A stretch of DNA of 35,499 bases from Okeania sp. KiyG1 (GTDB taxonomy: Bacteria; Cyanobacteriota; Cyanobacteriia; Cyanobacteriales; Microcoleaceae), in NCBI RefSeq assembly GCF_014132355.1, contig NZ_BLZO01000144.1, forward strand, positions 1 to 35,499, written 5' to 3'. Position numbers and translations under genes: made by a program. Of this stretch, positions 8,638-19,250 are shown piece by piece. Position 1 is the first letter of the stretch; every line of letters starts with the position of its first letter. The notes beneath the pieces were generated by a model that had not been told where the DNA came from, ran no database searches, and saw nothing but the letters and a program-made list of their open reading frames with translations.

Positions 8638-8676
8638 AAAAAAACCACCAAACAAGAGATAAATCTCATTTGGTGG
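8638..8676 (-). terminator. Rho-independent terminator downstream of nifT
   Basis: On the minus strand CCACCAAATGAGAT pairs with ATCTCTTGTTTGGTGG (one small mismatch) and is followed at once by seven T. It lies 35 bp beyond the nifT stop, so it ends the nifP-nifT transcript. Confidence 0.85.
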
Positions 8677-8711
8677 CTGCACAATAAGGAGTAACTATGG
8701 AAAGGAAACTT

Positions 8712-8912
8712 TTAGTTTAATCTCTTAGCATCTATAGTTAAAGGTAGTTTTTCTGGTTGGTCTTTAGGTATAGATAATTCCCAACCATTTGTTAAAGTTA
8801 AAACTTTAATATCTCCATCAATTTTTTGTGATACAACCTCTTCTTCCAAGTCTTTTTTAGCAACATAAACTTCTAAATTTCCTGCTGCATTATTTCGTAG
8901 GATTACTTTCAT
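8712..8912 (-). CDS. nifT: NifT/FixU family protein
   Basis: A 66-residue protein matching the NifT family: MKVILRNNAAGNLEVYVAKK, DLEEEVV, LTNGWELSIP and the LPLTIDAKRL ending. NifT accompanies nitrogenase genes in many diazotrophs and is mostly dispensable; its precise role is not known. The ATG overlaps the nifZ stop in a TAATG junction (8910-8914), so the two are translationally coupled. It is the last gene of the minus-strand nif group, followed by a strong terminator. Length is normal. Confidence 0.9.
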   Translation of the reverse strand: MKVILRNNAAGNLEVYVAKKDLEEEVVSQKIDGDIKVLTLTNGWELSIPKDQPEKLPLTIDAKRLN

Positions 8913-9178
8913 TAATTTTCCTCTACAACTTCTATTTCATTTTTACGACAGCCGATAATCATTCCTTTTTTAATGAAATGTACGGAATAAATATAAAATT
9001 TTTGTAAGAAAGTGCCAATACCACAAATATAACCGACCTCTCCCCCTTCTAAAAGAATGTCACCTCGATTTTTTCCAGGGAAAGTACCATCATTACGAAT
9101 TATTTTGCGAACTCTTACTTTTTGTTCCAATTCAAATATTGGTGGTCCATCTAATTCAATAACCTCATCTAATTTCAT
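8912..9178 (-). CDS. nifZ: NifZ, nitrogenase MoFe maturation protein
   Basis: An 88-residue protein with the NifZ signature: FELEQKVRVRKIIRNDGTFP, GKNRGDILLEGGEVGYICGI and GTFLQKFYIYSVHFIKKG. NifZ helps form the second P-cluster of the MoFe protein. The ATG at 9178 has a clear GGGAGGC ribosome site about 8 bp upstream, and the gene overlaps nifT by one base. In Anabaena nifV1 lies immediately upstream of nifZ; here the upstream 850 bp hold no nifV. Confidence 0.9.
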   Translation of the reverse strand: MKLDEVIELDGPPIFELEQKVRVRKIIRNDGTFPGKNRGDILLEGGEVGYICGIGTFLQKFYIYSVHFIKKGMIIGCRKNEIEVVEEN

Positions 9179-10027
9179 GTAGCTGCCTCCCTAATACTAA
9201 GCTAAATCTTATTGTGATTTTTGGTGGAATGAAAGTGATAGTTTCTTTGAGATTATGACATATTAATTATTATAAAAAAGTAGCTATTGCTTCTTTTTCT
9301 AAAATAGATATCTCCTCCAAAAGAGGGAGTAGGAAGTAAGGGGAAAAAATTGATAATTTCTATGGGATAATTGATGTTATTTTTGACGATCGCCAGATGT
9401 CTACTTAAAAAATCATTTTTCCTGTCAAAGGCTGTGAAAATCTATTCCCTGTTCCTTACTATGAGCAAAAAATTTATATCTTTTTTACCAGATGTCTAAT
9501 ATTGACTTCTCCCCGCGATAAATCGACGGGGATTCTAAGGATACCGTGCAATGGGTTAAAACCGCATTGCTTCGCGTCTTTTTAGCTGACCAGAATTTTA
9601 ACTTCACAGGACGAGTCAAAACGCTCCTAGACACTCGACTTAAATCAAAATTAAGTGTCGTGCTTACTTCTTGATTCAGTGTACGACTTTTCCCAAGACC
9701 GCATTGAATCGCTTTACGAATTATATTGGCTGCACCATTGGCATCAGCTCAGACTATAATAGTCTTAATTAAAACAATTAAAGATAGGATAGATTTTAAT
9801 CCATCCAGTCGCATTTCATCCATCGCTTCAAAGACGATGGCTTTCATGCTCCCGTGTTAATTTGGTAAAAATTCAATTCAAGCAAAATCTAAGGTATTTA
9901 TCACTATTAAACATGGGTTGATCAATGAGATAGCTTTTCTTTTAGATAAACTTTATAATTCATCTTTTAACTCAGTGAAGTTCTTTCCCGTTAAATAGGA
10001 GATGATAACGGGAGACGCCTTGCTGAA
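9179..10027. other. 850-bp spacer where nifV would be expected; transposon debris
   Basis: No coding sequence of a nifV (homocitrate synthase) type was found in any frame. 9179-9490 shows nothing recognisable. 9500-9755 is a TnpB relic (separate entry). 9760-10020 has no gene; CCCGTTAAATAGGAGATGATAACGGG near 9990 could form a short hairpin. Confidence 0.6.
9503..9757 (-). pseudogene. C-terminal relic of a TnpB gene with an IS605-type right end
   Basis: On the minus strand the text reads DANGAANIIRKAIQCGLGKS and runs on in one frame to about 9503. D-x-NGAANI is the RuvC-III region of TnpB, after which the family ends. Just beyond it, CCCCGTCGATTTATCGCGGGG then AGAAGTCAA (about 9496-9525) is a typical hairpin right end of an IS200/IS605 element. 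The rest of the gene and the left end are missing. It is unlike the element at 5931-7291 in sequence and so is a separate, older insertion. Confidence 0.65.
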
Positions 10028-10255
10028 TCAAATTGGTCGGTCGTAACAGAGAGTATTACTATCGTAAGATTCATGCCAATCAAAAATTTGTTGCAGTTGT
10101 TGGAGAGAAATCATGCCAAACTTCCATAAAATCATTGGTAGAGGTCCACAAGAAGCTTCACTGTGTTTCCTTGCTACAGAAATTGCTGCAGCAGAAATAG
10201 CTAATTCTTCCTGCAAAAAATTAAGAAATAGAGTTGTTTTGCGATCGCCTTCCAT
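10028..10255 (-). CDS. DUF2949 family small protein (nif-associated)
   Basis: A 75-residue protein of unknown function. LFLNFLQEELAISAAAISVA, GPLPMILWKFGMISLQQLQQ and IFDWHES match the cyanobacterial DUF2949 family as I remember it. A GCGATCGC octamer lies within codons 2-5. It sits between the nifP/small-protein pair and nifZ on the same strand, the place of the small orf asr1406 in the Anabaena nifP-nifV-nifZ-nifT group. A link to nitrogen fixation is inferred from position only. The gap of 270 bp to its upstream neighbour is filled by a family-1 repeat. Confidence 0.7.
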   Translation of the reverse strand: MEGDRKTTLFLNFLQEELAISAAAISVARKHSEASCGPLPMILWKFGMISLQQLQQIFDWHESYDSNTLCYDRPI

Positions 10256-10304
10256 AGTTATTATCCTTCAGTATTAAATAAACTACAGGTAATAGATCAG
10301 GAAG

Positions 10305-10470
10305 TTCATTAATTAATAATTGATAATGGATAATTGATAATTACCTCTGGTTAAAACCGTTACGGAATTGAATATAAGGAAATATCCTAGCACTTTTTTC
10401 CCCTTAAAAGGAGGAGGCTTTAAACCAGAATTATTTAATTATTAATTATTAATTATTAATTATTCGGTAA
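10305..10470. repeat. Dispersed inverted-repeat element, family 1, copy 2
   Basis: About 165 bp, the shortest copy. It runs from TTCATTAATT through ACCTCTGGTTAAAACCGT to GGCTTTAAACCAGAAT and ATTAATT heptamers ending TTCGGTAA. It separates the two small genes of the minus-strand nif group. Confidence 0.75.
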
Positions 10471-10525
10471 CTCCATATCTATTACCAATGAGAATGAGAA
10501 TTGTTCATTAAATCAATGCTTGTGT

Positions 10526-10795
10526 TTAAGAAAAAACTTCCATTTGCCAGCATCTTTCTAACCAGTCCACTAATTCTTTGCGAGGAGCAACAAATTGCTT
10601 AACAATGCTGTGGACAAGAATAGCATCGGTGATATTGTTGACTTCTACTAATAACTCACCGCTAGTGGGACACCAGCTATTAATCATTAGTTCTTGTAAG
10701 CGATGGTGAATGAACCAACGATCAATTTGAGAAACATTCACAACTGTAATCAAGTCTTCAGGCTGAGAATTATGATTGCTATACATCGTTGTCAT
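10526..10795 (-). CDS. Conserved small protein downstream of nifP
   Basis: 89 residues, soluble, with no catalytic motif that I recognise: ITVVNVSQIDRWFIHHRLQE, LMINSWCPTSGELLVEVN, VHSIVKQFVAPRKELVDWLE. It starts 3 bp after the nifP stop, so it is probably co-translated. A small gene of this size in the same place (asr1405-like) follows nifP in Anabaena, so it looks like a conserved cyanobacterial nif-cluster gene. Function unknown. A second ATG lies at codon 4. Confidence 0.75.
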   Translation of the reverse strand: MTTMYSNHNSQPEDLITVVNVSQIDRWFIHHRLQELMINSWCPTSGELLVEVNNITDAILVHSIVKQFVAPRKELVDWLERCWQMEVFS

Positions 10796-10798
10796 TCC

Positions 10799-11644
10799 TT
10801 AGTGTTGCTGATAAAAGTTTGCAATTGTTTGTTCTAGTTGCTCAATTCTGTCAATTAAAGCGCGAGTTACGGTAGCTTGTGTATCTGGCAACTTTCCATG
10901 TTCAAGAGGTCCAACTCGTTCGCCTGATTTAGAAATAATTCGACCAGGTATACCGACAACGGTGCATTCAGAAGGAACGTCATTCAATACAATTGAACCA
11001 GCACCTATGCGGACATTATTTCCAATATTGATATTACCTAGTACCTTAGCACCAGCACCAACTACAACGTTTTTACCAATAGTGGGATGGCGTTTACCAA
11101 TTTCTTTTCCTGTACCACCAAGGGTGACACCTTGATAAATTAAAGAATATTCTCCAATGATTGCAGTTTCACCAATAACCACTCCCATGCCATGATCGAT
11201 AAATACTCCCCGTCCAATTGTTGCTCCAGGATGAATTTCAATTCCGGTTAAAAACCGCCCAAGATGGGAAATTAAACGTGGAATTAGAGAAATTTTCTGA
11301 AGTTCTAACCAATGAGCAAGGCGATGTAGTACTAGAGCGTGCAAACCAGGATAGCAACATAAGACTTCAACCCAGTTGCGTGCTGCGGGGTCTCGCTCAA
11401 AGATCATTTTAAAATCTGTTAAGATTGTCTCTAGCTCTGGAAAGGTAAAATATTTATACCAAAATCTATGACGACGAGAAGAAGAAAGGTCTCTACCTGA
11501 TTCTAGTTGTCGATTTTGTTGAGCATTGTCAGTATTAGCTTTGAGTTTGAATTGAGACCTAAAGTTACCTTGACTTTTTTTGGAATTAGAAGTGTTAGTT
11601 TTATTAGGTAATGTACAAGTATTGCCAGTTAGTAAGGTGGTCAT
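10799..11644 (-). CDS. nifP: Serine O-acetyltransferase (CysE/NifP)
   Basis: Makes O-acetylserine from serine and acetyl-CoA, the first step of cysteine synthesis. In nif clusters (nifP) it is thought to raise cysteine supply for NifS-driven Fe-S cluster assembly. 281 residues. The CysE core begins at about residue 80 ([20 protein letters not shown]) and includes the left-handed beta-helix repeats, catalytic H in [12 protein letters not shown], and [19 protein letters not shown] with the helix end VVGIPGRII. The first ~75 residues, rich in S, N and K, are not typical; an internal start near MIFERD is possible but would be slightly short. First gene of a minus-strand group reading to nifT. TCAGTTA heptamers lie directly upstream. 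Confidence 0.88.
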   Translation of the reverse strand: MTTLLTGNTCTLPNKTNTSNSKKSQGNFRSQFKLKANTDNAQQNRQLESGRDLSSSRRHRFWYKYFTFPELETILTDFKMIFERDPAARNWVEVLCCYPGLHALVLHRLAHWLELQKISLIPRLISHLGRFLTGIEIHPGATIGRGVFIDHGMGVVIGETAIIGEYSLIYQGVTLGGTGKEIGKRHPTIGKNVVVGAGAKVLGNINIGNNVRIGAGSIVLNDVPSECTVVGIPGRIISKSGERVGPLEHGKLPDTQATVTRALIDRIEQLEQTIANFYQQH

Positions 11645-11835
11645 TTCAGTTATCAGTTATCAGTTATCAGTTATCAGTTATCAGTACCTCCTGTAATAGG
11701 GAGGGTTGAAATTCAGTTATCAGTTATCAGTTATCAGTTATCAGTTATCAGTACTTCCTGTAATAGGGAGGGCTGAAATTCAGTTATCAGTTATCAGTTA
11801 ATCAGTTATCAGTACTTCCTGTAATAGGGAGCATT
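11645..11835. repeat. CAGTTAT heptamer arrays
   Basis: Three arrays of the 7-mer CAGTTAT, separated by copies of a TACTTCCTGTAATAGGGAGG segment. They lie immediately upstream of nifP, in its leader or promoter region. Confidence 0.8.
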
Positions 11836-11901
11836 GAAATACTGAAGTTTATCTTTCTCTTGGTCAATTGGATATGGCGCAGGTTTCCTCGCCATCCCAC
11901 C

Positions 11902-12132
11902 CTACTGGACCGACACAGCTAAAATGGTGCATTAGGGAGTAGGGGAGTGGGGAGTAGGGGAGTAGGGGAGATAAAGACACCTAGAAATAAAAATCTATTG
12001 CACCATTTAAGGTGTGTCAGTCTACTGGATTGTTTCACCTAAAATAGTGCATTAGCTTTTTTCGTCACCCCATCCCCCCATCCCCCATCCCCCATTTTCT
12101 AATGCATCATTTAAGGTGTGTCAGTCTACTAC
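11902..12132. repeat. Two adjoining MITE-like elements, family 2 (TACTGGACTGACACAGC ends)
   Basis: Element A (11902-12026) starts CTACTGGACCGACACAGC then TAAAATGGTGCATTAG and ends with the inverted form TGCACCATTTAAGGTGTG then TCAGTCTA. Element B (12022-12132) has the same arrangement with a CTGGATTGTTTCACC variant end. Interiors differ and carry GGAGTAG or CCCCCAT heptamers. More copies lie at 22886-23362. Confidence 0.75.
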
Positions 12133-13458
12133 GAGAAGCTCCGCACTGAAATTTTCTGCTGAAATTCAAGAAAATTTCTTCACATAAAATGGCCGAAACC
12201 GTTGCCTATTCCCCTACAAATCGACTCGTCTCCGCGTCTCCGCGTCCCCGTGTCCCCGTGTCCTAGTTTGACAACGACGTTTGCTTTTCAATTTTTATAT
12301 CAAGTGCCTTGTAAACTACTAACCAATATTTAACGGTCAATCTTTATTAAATATATTAAGCTTGTACTCAAAAGACTGAAAATGACAGTAGATAGATGTT
12401 TGAAATATATTTTGGGGTATAGGTGCTAGTATTTTTTGTAGCGTGTACGAGTATTTAATGAACAATGTACTAGCATTTTTGTACTCAAGGTTGATGCTTG
12501 TGTGTCAGCAGGTTTGAAGTTTTTAAGGGGGGTTTATGCTGAAATTGAAACTTGTACTCAACTTATAGTTTAACTCATAATTCTGGTGAAAAGATTAAAA
12601 AAGATTAAAAATTATCTACTTAATTCTGAAAAAACTGCTAAATTTTTTACAAAAACTAACAAGTGGCATTTTTATTTTTAGCTATAAGAAAATTTTAAGA
12701 CAATTGAAAATATTTATCAGGAAGAACTATTGAAAACTACTTACATTAATTCTGAAAAACTGCTAAATTTATTACAAAAGGGAAAAAGTTGCATTGAGTT
12801 TGTGGCCAAATAAAATTGTTAAGGAAATTGGTCATATTTTTCAGGATTTTGTTAATGTAGATTACTCTAAAGTGCAGTTGTATTAAACCTGGATGATTAG
12901 TGATGAAAAGCCTTATTCCTGATAACTTTTTCATCAATTCTTTCCCTCTACTGCCTAGTCCCTACTCCCTCTTTAAAGAAAAATTAAGATAAATCTAGCC
13001 TACTTGCCAAAAATTGATACATTGTATACAGTAATAAAAGGTTAGGTTGAATAAGGGGTGTATGAGTACAGGAGTATAGAGGCAAAAACTAGGGTTAAAA
13101 AAGTAGTTGAATTCCTGATATATATAGGTTTGATAACGAGTACATAGAACTCCATACCATTACCCCATAAATACCTGTACCCCACTTAAAAAATACAAGT
13201 ACCTATACCCCAATAAAAAAATTAGATACCTCGATTTGACTTGAATTATTAGATGATACAAATGTGAGTACAAAACTAATCATCATAATCAATACTAATG
13301 GGGGTTGTTGACAATAGCAGTTTAAAGGCCACTGATATAAAAACTATAACGCCGGACACCTAAACTGCATACGAAAAATAATCGTTTCAGGAAAAGTGTA
13401 TCGACGCGAGTAATCCGTCACCCACGGCGACAGCTACCCAACAATAGTGGAAACTTAG
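12133..13458. other. 1.3-kb non-coding region upstream of nifB
   Basis: No credible gene on either strand. It holds GTGTCCCC/CGCGTCTC-type short repeats (12225-12265), three TTGTACTCA motifs (12363, 12479, 12551), an imperfect direct repeat (12612-12730 and 12733-12850; shared ACTGCTAAATTT-TTACAAAA and TATTTTTCAGGA-like ends) and a ~24-bp inverted repeat (12412-12436 and 13189-13212). The nifB promoter should lie in its last part, but I could not find a convincing NtcA site (GTA-N8-TAC). Confidence 0.6.
12412..13212. repeat. Inverted repeat pair around TTGGGGTATAGGT
   Basis: TTGGGGTATAGGTGCTAG then TATTTTTT at 12412 is matched in inverse at 13189-13212 (AAAAAATACAAG then TACCTATACCCCAA), about 22 of 24 bases. 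A second weaker copy, ATACCTGTACCCCAC, is next to the right arm. This may mark the ends of a decayed ~800-bp element upstream of nifB. Confidence 0.45.
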
Positions 13459-14931
13459 ATGTTACAGCCAACAGAACTATCTTCCCAACCAACAGTAGAC
13501 AGCTTCGCAAAAACCACGAAAAGCACGGAAAAGAAATCCGGAGGCTGCGTGTCAAAGGGTTGCGGAACTACTACCGAACAGCAACTTCCCGCCAGTATTC
13601 AAGAGCGCGTTGCTAACCATCCTTGCTACAGTCAAGAAGCGCATCACCATTATGCGAGGATGCACGCTCCAGTTGCACCAGCTTGCAATATTCAATGTAA
13701 TTTCTGTAACCGTAAATACGACTGCGCCAACGAAAGTCGTCCCGGTGTAGTTAGTGAACTGCTAACTCCTGAAGAAGCAGCTCATAAAGCTCTAGTAATT
13801 GCAGGCAAAATTCCCCAAATGACTGTTATGGGAATTGCCGGACCAGGAGACCCATTAGCGAACCCAGAGAAAACATTCCGTACTTTTGAGCTTGTAGCTG
13901 AGAAAGCACCAGATATTAAGCTTTGCTTGTCAACCAATGGTCTAGCTTTACCCGATTATATAGATCGACTCAAAGCACTCAACATTGACCACGTTACTTT
14001 AACGATTAATATGGTTGACCCTGAAATCGGGGTAAAGATTTATCCTTGGGTTCATTATCGCCGGAAACGTTACAGAGGAATTGAAGGGGTAAAAATTCTG
14101 CATCAAAGGCAAATGGAATCCTTAGACTTACTCAGAGAAGCTGATATTCTCTGCAAAGTTAATTCAGTAATGATTCCTGGCATCAATGATGAACATTTAG
14201 AAGAAGTAAATAAAATTGTTCGTTCTAAGGGTGCATTCATTCACAATATTATGCCTCTGATTTCTTCTCCAGAACACGGCACTTACTTTGGCTTAAATGG
14301 TCAGCGTGGTCCTACCACTGAAGAATTGAAAACATTGCAAGATAAATGTGATGTAGGTGGTATGAAAATGATGCGCCACTGCCGTCAATGTCGTGCAGAT
14401 GCAGTTGGTCTGTTAGGTGAAGACCGCAGTAAGGAATTCACAAAAGATGCAATCATGGAGATGACTCCAGAATATGACTTGGAAAAGCGTAAAGAATTCC
14501 ATGCTGGCATTGAAGGTTTCCGCAATAAATTAGCAACAGCTAAGGCAGAGACTGAGGCACAAGAAGCAGTTGCTCAAGCTGGTCCTCCTATACTGTTAGC
14601 AGTAGCAAGTAAGGGTAACGGATTAGTTAATCAACACTTCGGTCATGCTAAAGAGTTTATGATTTATGAAGTTGATGGTGTGAAAGCTAGATTTATTGCT
14701 CACCGCAAAGTTGACCACTATTGTTTAGGTGGTTATGGTGAAGAAGGCAGTTTGGAGAATATTATTAAGGCAATTTCTGATTGTAAAGCTGTGCTGGTTT
14801 CTAAAATTGGTGAGAGTCCTAAAGAAAAGGTACTTAATGCAGGAATAGACGTAGTAGAGAGCTACGATGTAATTGAAACAGTTGCTTTAGACTTTTACAA
14901 GCAGTTCAGACAATTAATAGAACCTGCATAG
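13459..14931 (+). CDS. nifB: NifB, radical SAM FeMo-co precursor (NifB-co) synthase
   Basis: Fuses two 4Fe-4S clusters and inserts a SAM-derived carbide to make NifB-co, the core of FeMo-co. 490 residues, normal length. Residues 76-83 hold the radical [11 protein letters not shown] motif, with a further [22 protein letters not shown] and [16 protein letters not shown] follow. From about residue 375 there is a NifX-like domain ([20 protein letters not shown]) that binds the cofactor. The N-terminal GGCVSKGCG segment is typical of cyanobacterial NifB. The ATG at 13459 has a modest GGAAA upstream. First gene of the plus-strand nif run; it is followed by a 530-bp spacer instead of fdxN. Confidence 0.97.
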   Translation: MLQPTELSSQPTVDSFAKTTKSTEKKSGGCVSKGCGTTTEQQLPASIQERVANHPCYSQEAHHHYARMHAPVAPACNIQCNFCNRKYDCANESRPGVVSELLTPEEAAHKALVIAGKIPQMTVMGIAGPGDPLANPEKTFRTFELVAEKAPDIKLCLSTNGLALPDYIDRLKALNIDHVTLTINMVDPEIGVKIYPWVHYRRKRYRGIEGVKILHQRQMESLDLLREADILCKVNSVMIPGINDEHLEEVNKIVRSKGAFIHNIMPLISSPEHGTYFGLNGQRGPTTEELKTLQDKCDVGGMKMMRHCRQCRADAVGLLGEDRSKEFTKDAIMEMTPEYDLEKRKEFHAGIEGFRNKLATAKAETEAQEAVAQAGPPILLAVASKGNGLVNQHFGHAKEFMIYEVDGVKARFIAHRKVDHYCLGGYGEEGSLENIIKAISDCKAVLVSKIGESPKEKVLNAGIDVVESYDVIETVALDFYKQFRQLIEPA

Positions 14932-14934
14932 GTA

Positions 14935-15028
14935 AACGGAATTCAGAATTTAGAATTCAGAATTTAGAATTCAGAATTTAGAATTCAGAATTTAGAATTT
15001 AGAATTCAGAATTTAGGATTTAGAACTC
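14935..15028. repeat. GAATTCA/GAATTTA heptamer array after nifB
   Basis: Alternating 7-mers AGAATTC and AGAATTT run for about 90 bp directly after the nifB stop. The complementary array recurs before nifK (21061-21132). Confidence 0.8.
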
Positions 15029-15181
15029 ATATCATGTCCGGTAGCATCCGTATTGTATAGCAAAGGTAGGCAACAGCTCATCTGGCAACAGGCAGGAATA
15101 CTTAAGAGTAAGAAAAAAACTTAAATTTCCTGTAGATATTCACCCTTGGGTTTACACAAACGATACCAGCGGACATGATAT
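15029..15181. repeat. MITE-like element, family 3 (ATATCATGTCCG ends), between nifB and nifS
   Basis: ATATCATGTCCG (15029-15040) and CGGACATGATAT (15170-15181) are perfect 12-bp inverted repeats. The inner right part (AACTTAAATTTCCTGTAGAT and TTGGGTTTACACAAACG) is the inverse of the sequence that opens the repeat block at 962-1030. Single ends recur near 32207 and 35259. Confidence 0.75.
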
Positions 15182-15461
15182 CAGAATTCAGAAGTTAGAA
15201 CTTATAGGCTAAAAACTTTCACAAGACAACGGAAGTCAACGGAAGCCAGAAGTCAGAAGTTTCAGGCAATTATTTGACATTAGCTTAAAACTCAAGCAAT
15301 GGAAGATGTTTCTTTCTTCCTTCTTCCTTCTTCTCTTCTACAGACGGGAACAGATCAAAAGCTTAAAACTCAAGCAATGGAAGATATTTCTTTCTTCCTT
15401 CTTCCTTCTTCCCTCTTCCTTCAACATCTCTACAACCATCACTTCAAGTATTTAGTCAGCT

Positions 15462-16664
15462 ATGCAACAAACTATTTATCTCGATAATAATGCTACCACC
15501 AAAGTAGATGATGCAGTGCTAGCGGAAATGCTGCCTTACCTAAGTGAGTTTTATGGCAACCCCTCTAGTATGCACACTTTTGGCGGACAAGTTGGTAAAG
15601 CTGTGAGAAAGGCGCGATCGCAAGTTGCAGCTTTATTAGGTGCCCAGGATACAGAAATTGTCTTTACCAGTTGCGGTAGTGAGGGTGATAATGCAGCAAT
15701 TCGAGCTGCTCTCACTGCCCAACCAAATAAACGTCATATTATTACTACTCAGGTAGAACACCCAGCAGTTTTGAATCTGTGCAAGCATTTGGAAAAGCAG
15801 GGTTATACGGTTACTTATCTGTCAGTAGATAGCCAAGGAATGATAGATTTAATGGAACTAGAGGCTGCTATTACAGGTAATACTGCCTTAGTCTCCGTTA
15901 TGTACGCTAATAATGAAACAGGCGTGATTTTCCCCATAGAGAAAATTGGGCAGATAGCTAAGGAATATGGTGCGCTATTTCATGTTGATGCGGTGCAAGT
16001 AGCAGGGAAAATTCCCCTGGATATGAAGAATAGCACTGTAGATATGCTGGCTATCTCTGGTCACAAATTGCACGCACCCAAGGGTATTGCTGCTTTGTAT
16101 GTACGTCGTGGTACCCGGTTCCGTCCGTTATTAATTGGCGGACATCAGGAACGTGGTCGCCGTGCTGGTACGGAAAATGTGCCTGGTATTATTGCTCTGG
16201 GTAAAGCTTGTGAATTGGCACAGGAGCATTTGGCACATATCCACCGGGAACGGGAACTGCGCGATTATTTGGAGAACGGTCTTCTTGCTGCTATTCCTGA
16301 TTGTGCTGTTAATGGTCATCCTATTGAAAGGTTGCCTAATACTACTAATATTGGCTTCAAGTTTATTGAGGGAGAAGCAATATTGCTGCATTTGAACCAT
16401 TATGGTATCTGTGCTTCTTCTGGATCTGCTTGTACTTCTGGGTCTCTGGAACCATCTCATGTTTTACGAGCAATGGGTCTACCGTACACAATTTTGCATG
16501 GCTCGATTCGTTTCTCTTTATCACGTTACACAACCCGTCAAGAAGTTGAGGAAGTGTTAGCAGTGATGCCTACTATTGTGGAGCGTCTCCGGGCTTTATC
16601 ACCCTTTAAGAACGACCAAGCTAATTGGTTGCAAGAACGACAAGAAGCAACTGTACAATCCTAA
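15462..16664 (+). CDS. nifS: NifS, cysteine desulfurase
   Basis: PLP-dependent enzyme that takes sulfur from cysteine and passes it to NifU for Fe-S cluster assembly. 400 residues, full length. MQQTIYLDNNATTKVDDAVL starts the aminotransferase class V fold; AISGHKLHAPKG (about K202) carries the PLP lysine, and SSGSACTSGSLEPSHV (about C325) the persulfide cysteine. It precedes nifU as in most nif clusters. An upstream block of CTTCTTC heptamers (15310-15420) runs to about 40 bp before the ATG. Confidence 0.96.
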   Translation: MQQTIYLDNNATTKVDDAVLAEMLPYLSEFYGNPSSMHTFGGQVGKAVRKARSQVAALLGAQDTEIVFTSCGSEGDNAAIRAALTAQPNKRHIITTQVEHPAVLNLCKHLEKQGYTVTYLSVDSQGMIDLMELEAAITGNTALVSVMYANNETGVIFPIEKIGQIAKEYGALFHVDAVQVAGKIPLDMKNSTVDMLAISGHKLHAPKGIAALYVRRGTRFRPLLIGGHQERGRRAGTENVPGIIALGKACELAQEHLAHIHRERELRDYLENGLLAAIPDCAVNGHPIERLPNTTNIGFKFIEGEAILLHLNHYGICASSGSACTSGSLEPSHVLRAMGLPYTILHGSIRFSLSRYTTRQEVEEVLAVMPTIVERLRALSPFKNDQANWLQERQEATVQS

Positions 16665-17089
16665 AATTTACAATGTTTTAAGGATTGCTACACTTTTGTT
16701 TACGCTACATTTTTGTAGCAAAAATAACAGAAAAACCCAGTTGATTCCGCCACAATCATTATATAGCTTAAAGAGGGGTGTATCTCACGCTAATAACTCG
16801 CAAAATTGTAGCAGAATTAACAGAAAAAAGATTCCTTAACCTAGAGTATAAGTAATATAACTCCTAGGGGCGGTGAGTAAATTTAAACGCTGATTACTTG
16901 AAGAAATAAATTTAAGGGAAAAAAGGAAAAAAGGGTTGCTTGAATATAAAAATGTGCAATACTAATAATATCAAGTTTAACCCACCTCCTAAAAATAATA
17001 AATTATTGCTCTACAAACTGAGTAGTAAACTTCAAGAAAAAGCGCAACTTTCATCAGTAAAACTTAGGGTGTTCTAAACAATAAGGGCT
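16665..17089. other. nifS-nifU spacer with a short hairpin
   Basis: 425 bp with no gene. GCTACA-TTTT-TGTAGC (16704-16719) forms a perfect 6-bp hairpin 40 bp after the nifS stop, followed by A-rich rather than T-rich sequence, so it is a weak terminator or processing site at best. Confidence 0.5.
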
Positions 17090-17965
17090 ATGTGGGAATA
17101 TACTGAAAAAGTAATGGATTTGTTCTATAACCCCCAAAATCAAGGAACCATTACAGACCAGAAAGAAGGGGAAAAGGTAGTTAGCGGTGAGGTAGGAAGT
17201 ATAGCGTGTGGAGATGCTCTCAGCTTACACCTCAAAGTAAATGAAACTACCAATGAAATATTAGATGCAAAATTTCAAACCTTTGGCTGTGCTAGTGCAA
17301 TCGCTTCATCTTCTGCTCTGACAGCAATGCTAAAAGGCAAAACCATAGACGAAGCTATGAAGATTAAAAACCAGGATATCGCAGGATACCTGGGAGGGCT
17401 GCCAGAAGAAAAAATGCACTGTTCGGTCATGGGAGAGGAAGCATTAGAAGCAGCAATTTTTAAATATAAAGGTATTGAAGTAGAAGTTCACGAAGAAGAC
17501 CACGAAGGAGCATTAGTTTGTAGCTGTTTTGCGATTACTGAAAATAAGATTAAGCGAGTAATTCGGGAAAACAACCTCAAAACAGCGGAAGAAGTAACAA
17601 ACTATGTGAAGGCAGGTGGTGGTTGTGGTTCTTGTCTGGCAGATATTGACGATCTAATCGCATCGGTTTACGAAACGCCAGAACCTACAGCAAAACACAT
17701 TCCTACAACTACAAAACCAGCCGGCAAACTAACAAATCTACAAAAAATTACATTAATTCAACAAGTTTTGGAACAAGAAGTGAGACCAGTTCTCTTAGAA
17801 GATGGAGGAGATGTTGAACTGTTCGATGTAGATGGCGATCGCGTGCTAGTAACACTAAAAGGAGCCTGTGGTTCTTGCAGTAGTGCAATGGCAACACTCA
17901 AAGGAGCGATCGAAGCTACATTAAAAGAACGAGTAAGCCAAAGTATTGTAGTAGAAGAAGCTTAA
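17090..17965 (+). CDS. nifU: NifU, three-domain Fe-S cluster scaffold
   Basis: Scaffold on which clusters for nitrogenase are built with sulfur from NifS. 291 residues, full modular length. IscU-like domain (1-130) has the ligands C40 (IACGDAL), C67 (FGCASAI) and C111 (MHCSVM). The central 2Fe-2S ferredoxin-like domain has CSCF (about 144-146) and GGGCGSC (about 177-180). The C-terminal Nfu domain has GACGSCSSAMATLKGAIE. The ATG at 17090 gives the usual MWEYTEKV start. Confidence 0.96.
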   Translation: MWEYTEKVMDLFYNPQNQGTITDQKEGEKVVSGEVGSIACGDALSLHLKVNETTNEILDAKFQTFGCASAIASSSALTAMLKGKTIDEAMKIKNQDIAGYLGGLPEEKMHCSVMGEEALEAAIFKYKGIEVEVHEEDHEGALVCSCFAITENKIKRVIRENNLKTAEEVTNYVKAGGGCGSCLADIDDLIASVYETPEPTAKHIPTTTKPAGKLTNLQKITLIQQVLEQEVRPVLLEDGGDVELFDVDGDRVLVTLKGACGSCSSAMATLKGAIEATLKERVSQSIVVEEA

Positions 17966-19223
<1,258 letters not shown>

Positions 19224-19250
19224 GCTGAAAATCTTCTAGCACAAAAGTGG

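Noticed and set aside
12746-12937. 63-residue minus-strand ORF upstream of nifB
   Set aside because: AT-rich, overlaps the direct repeat, no recognisable protein features.
15299-15487. Small ORF between nifB and nifS considered as fdxN
   Set aside because: It has no cysteine motif and translates CTTCTTC heptamers (FFLLPSSLL repeats).
16576-16839. ORF overlapping the nifS end and continuing into the spacer
   Set aside because: Out of frame with nifS over its first half; no ribosome site or homology.
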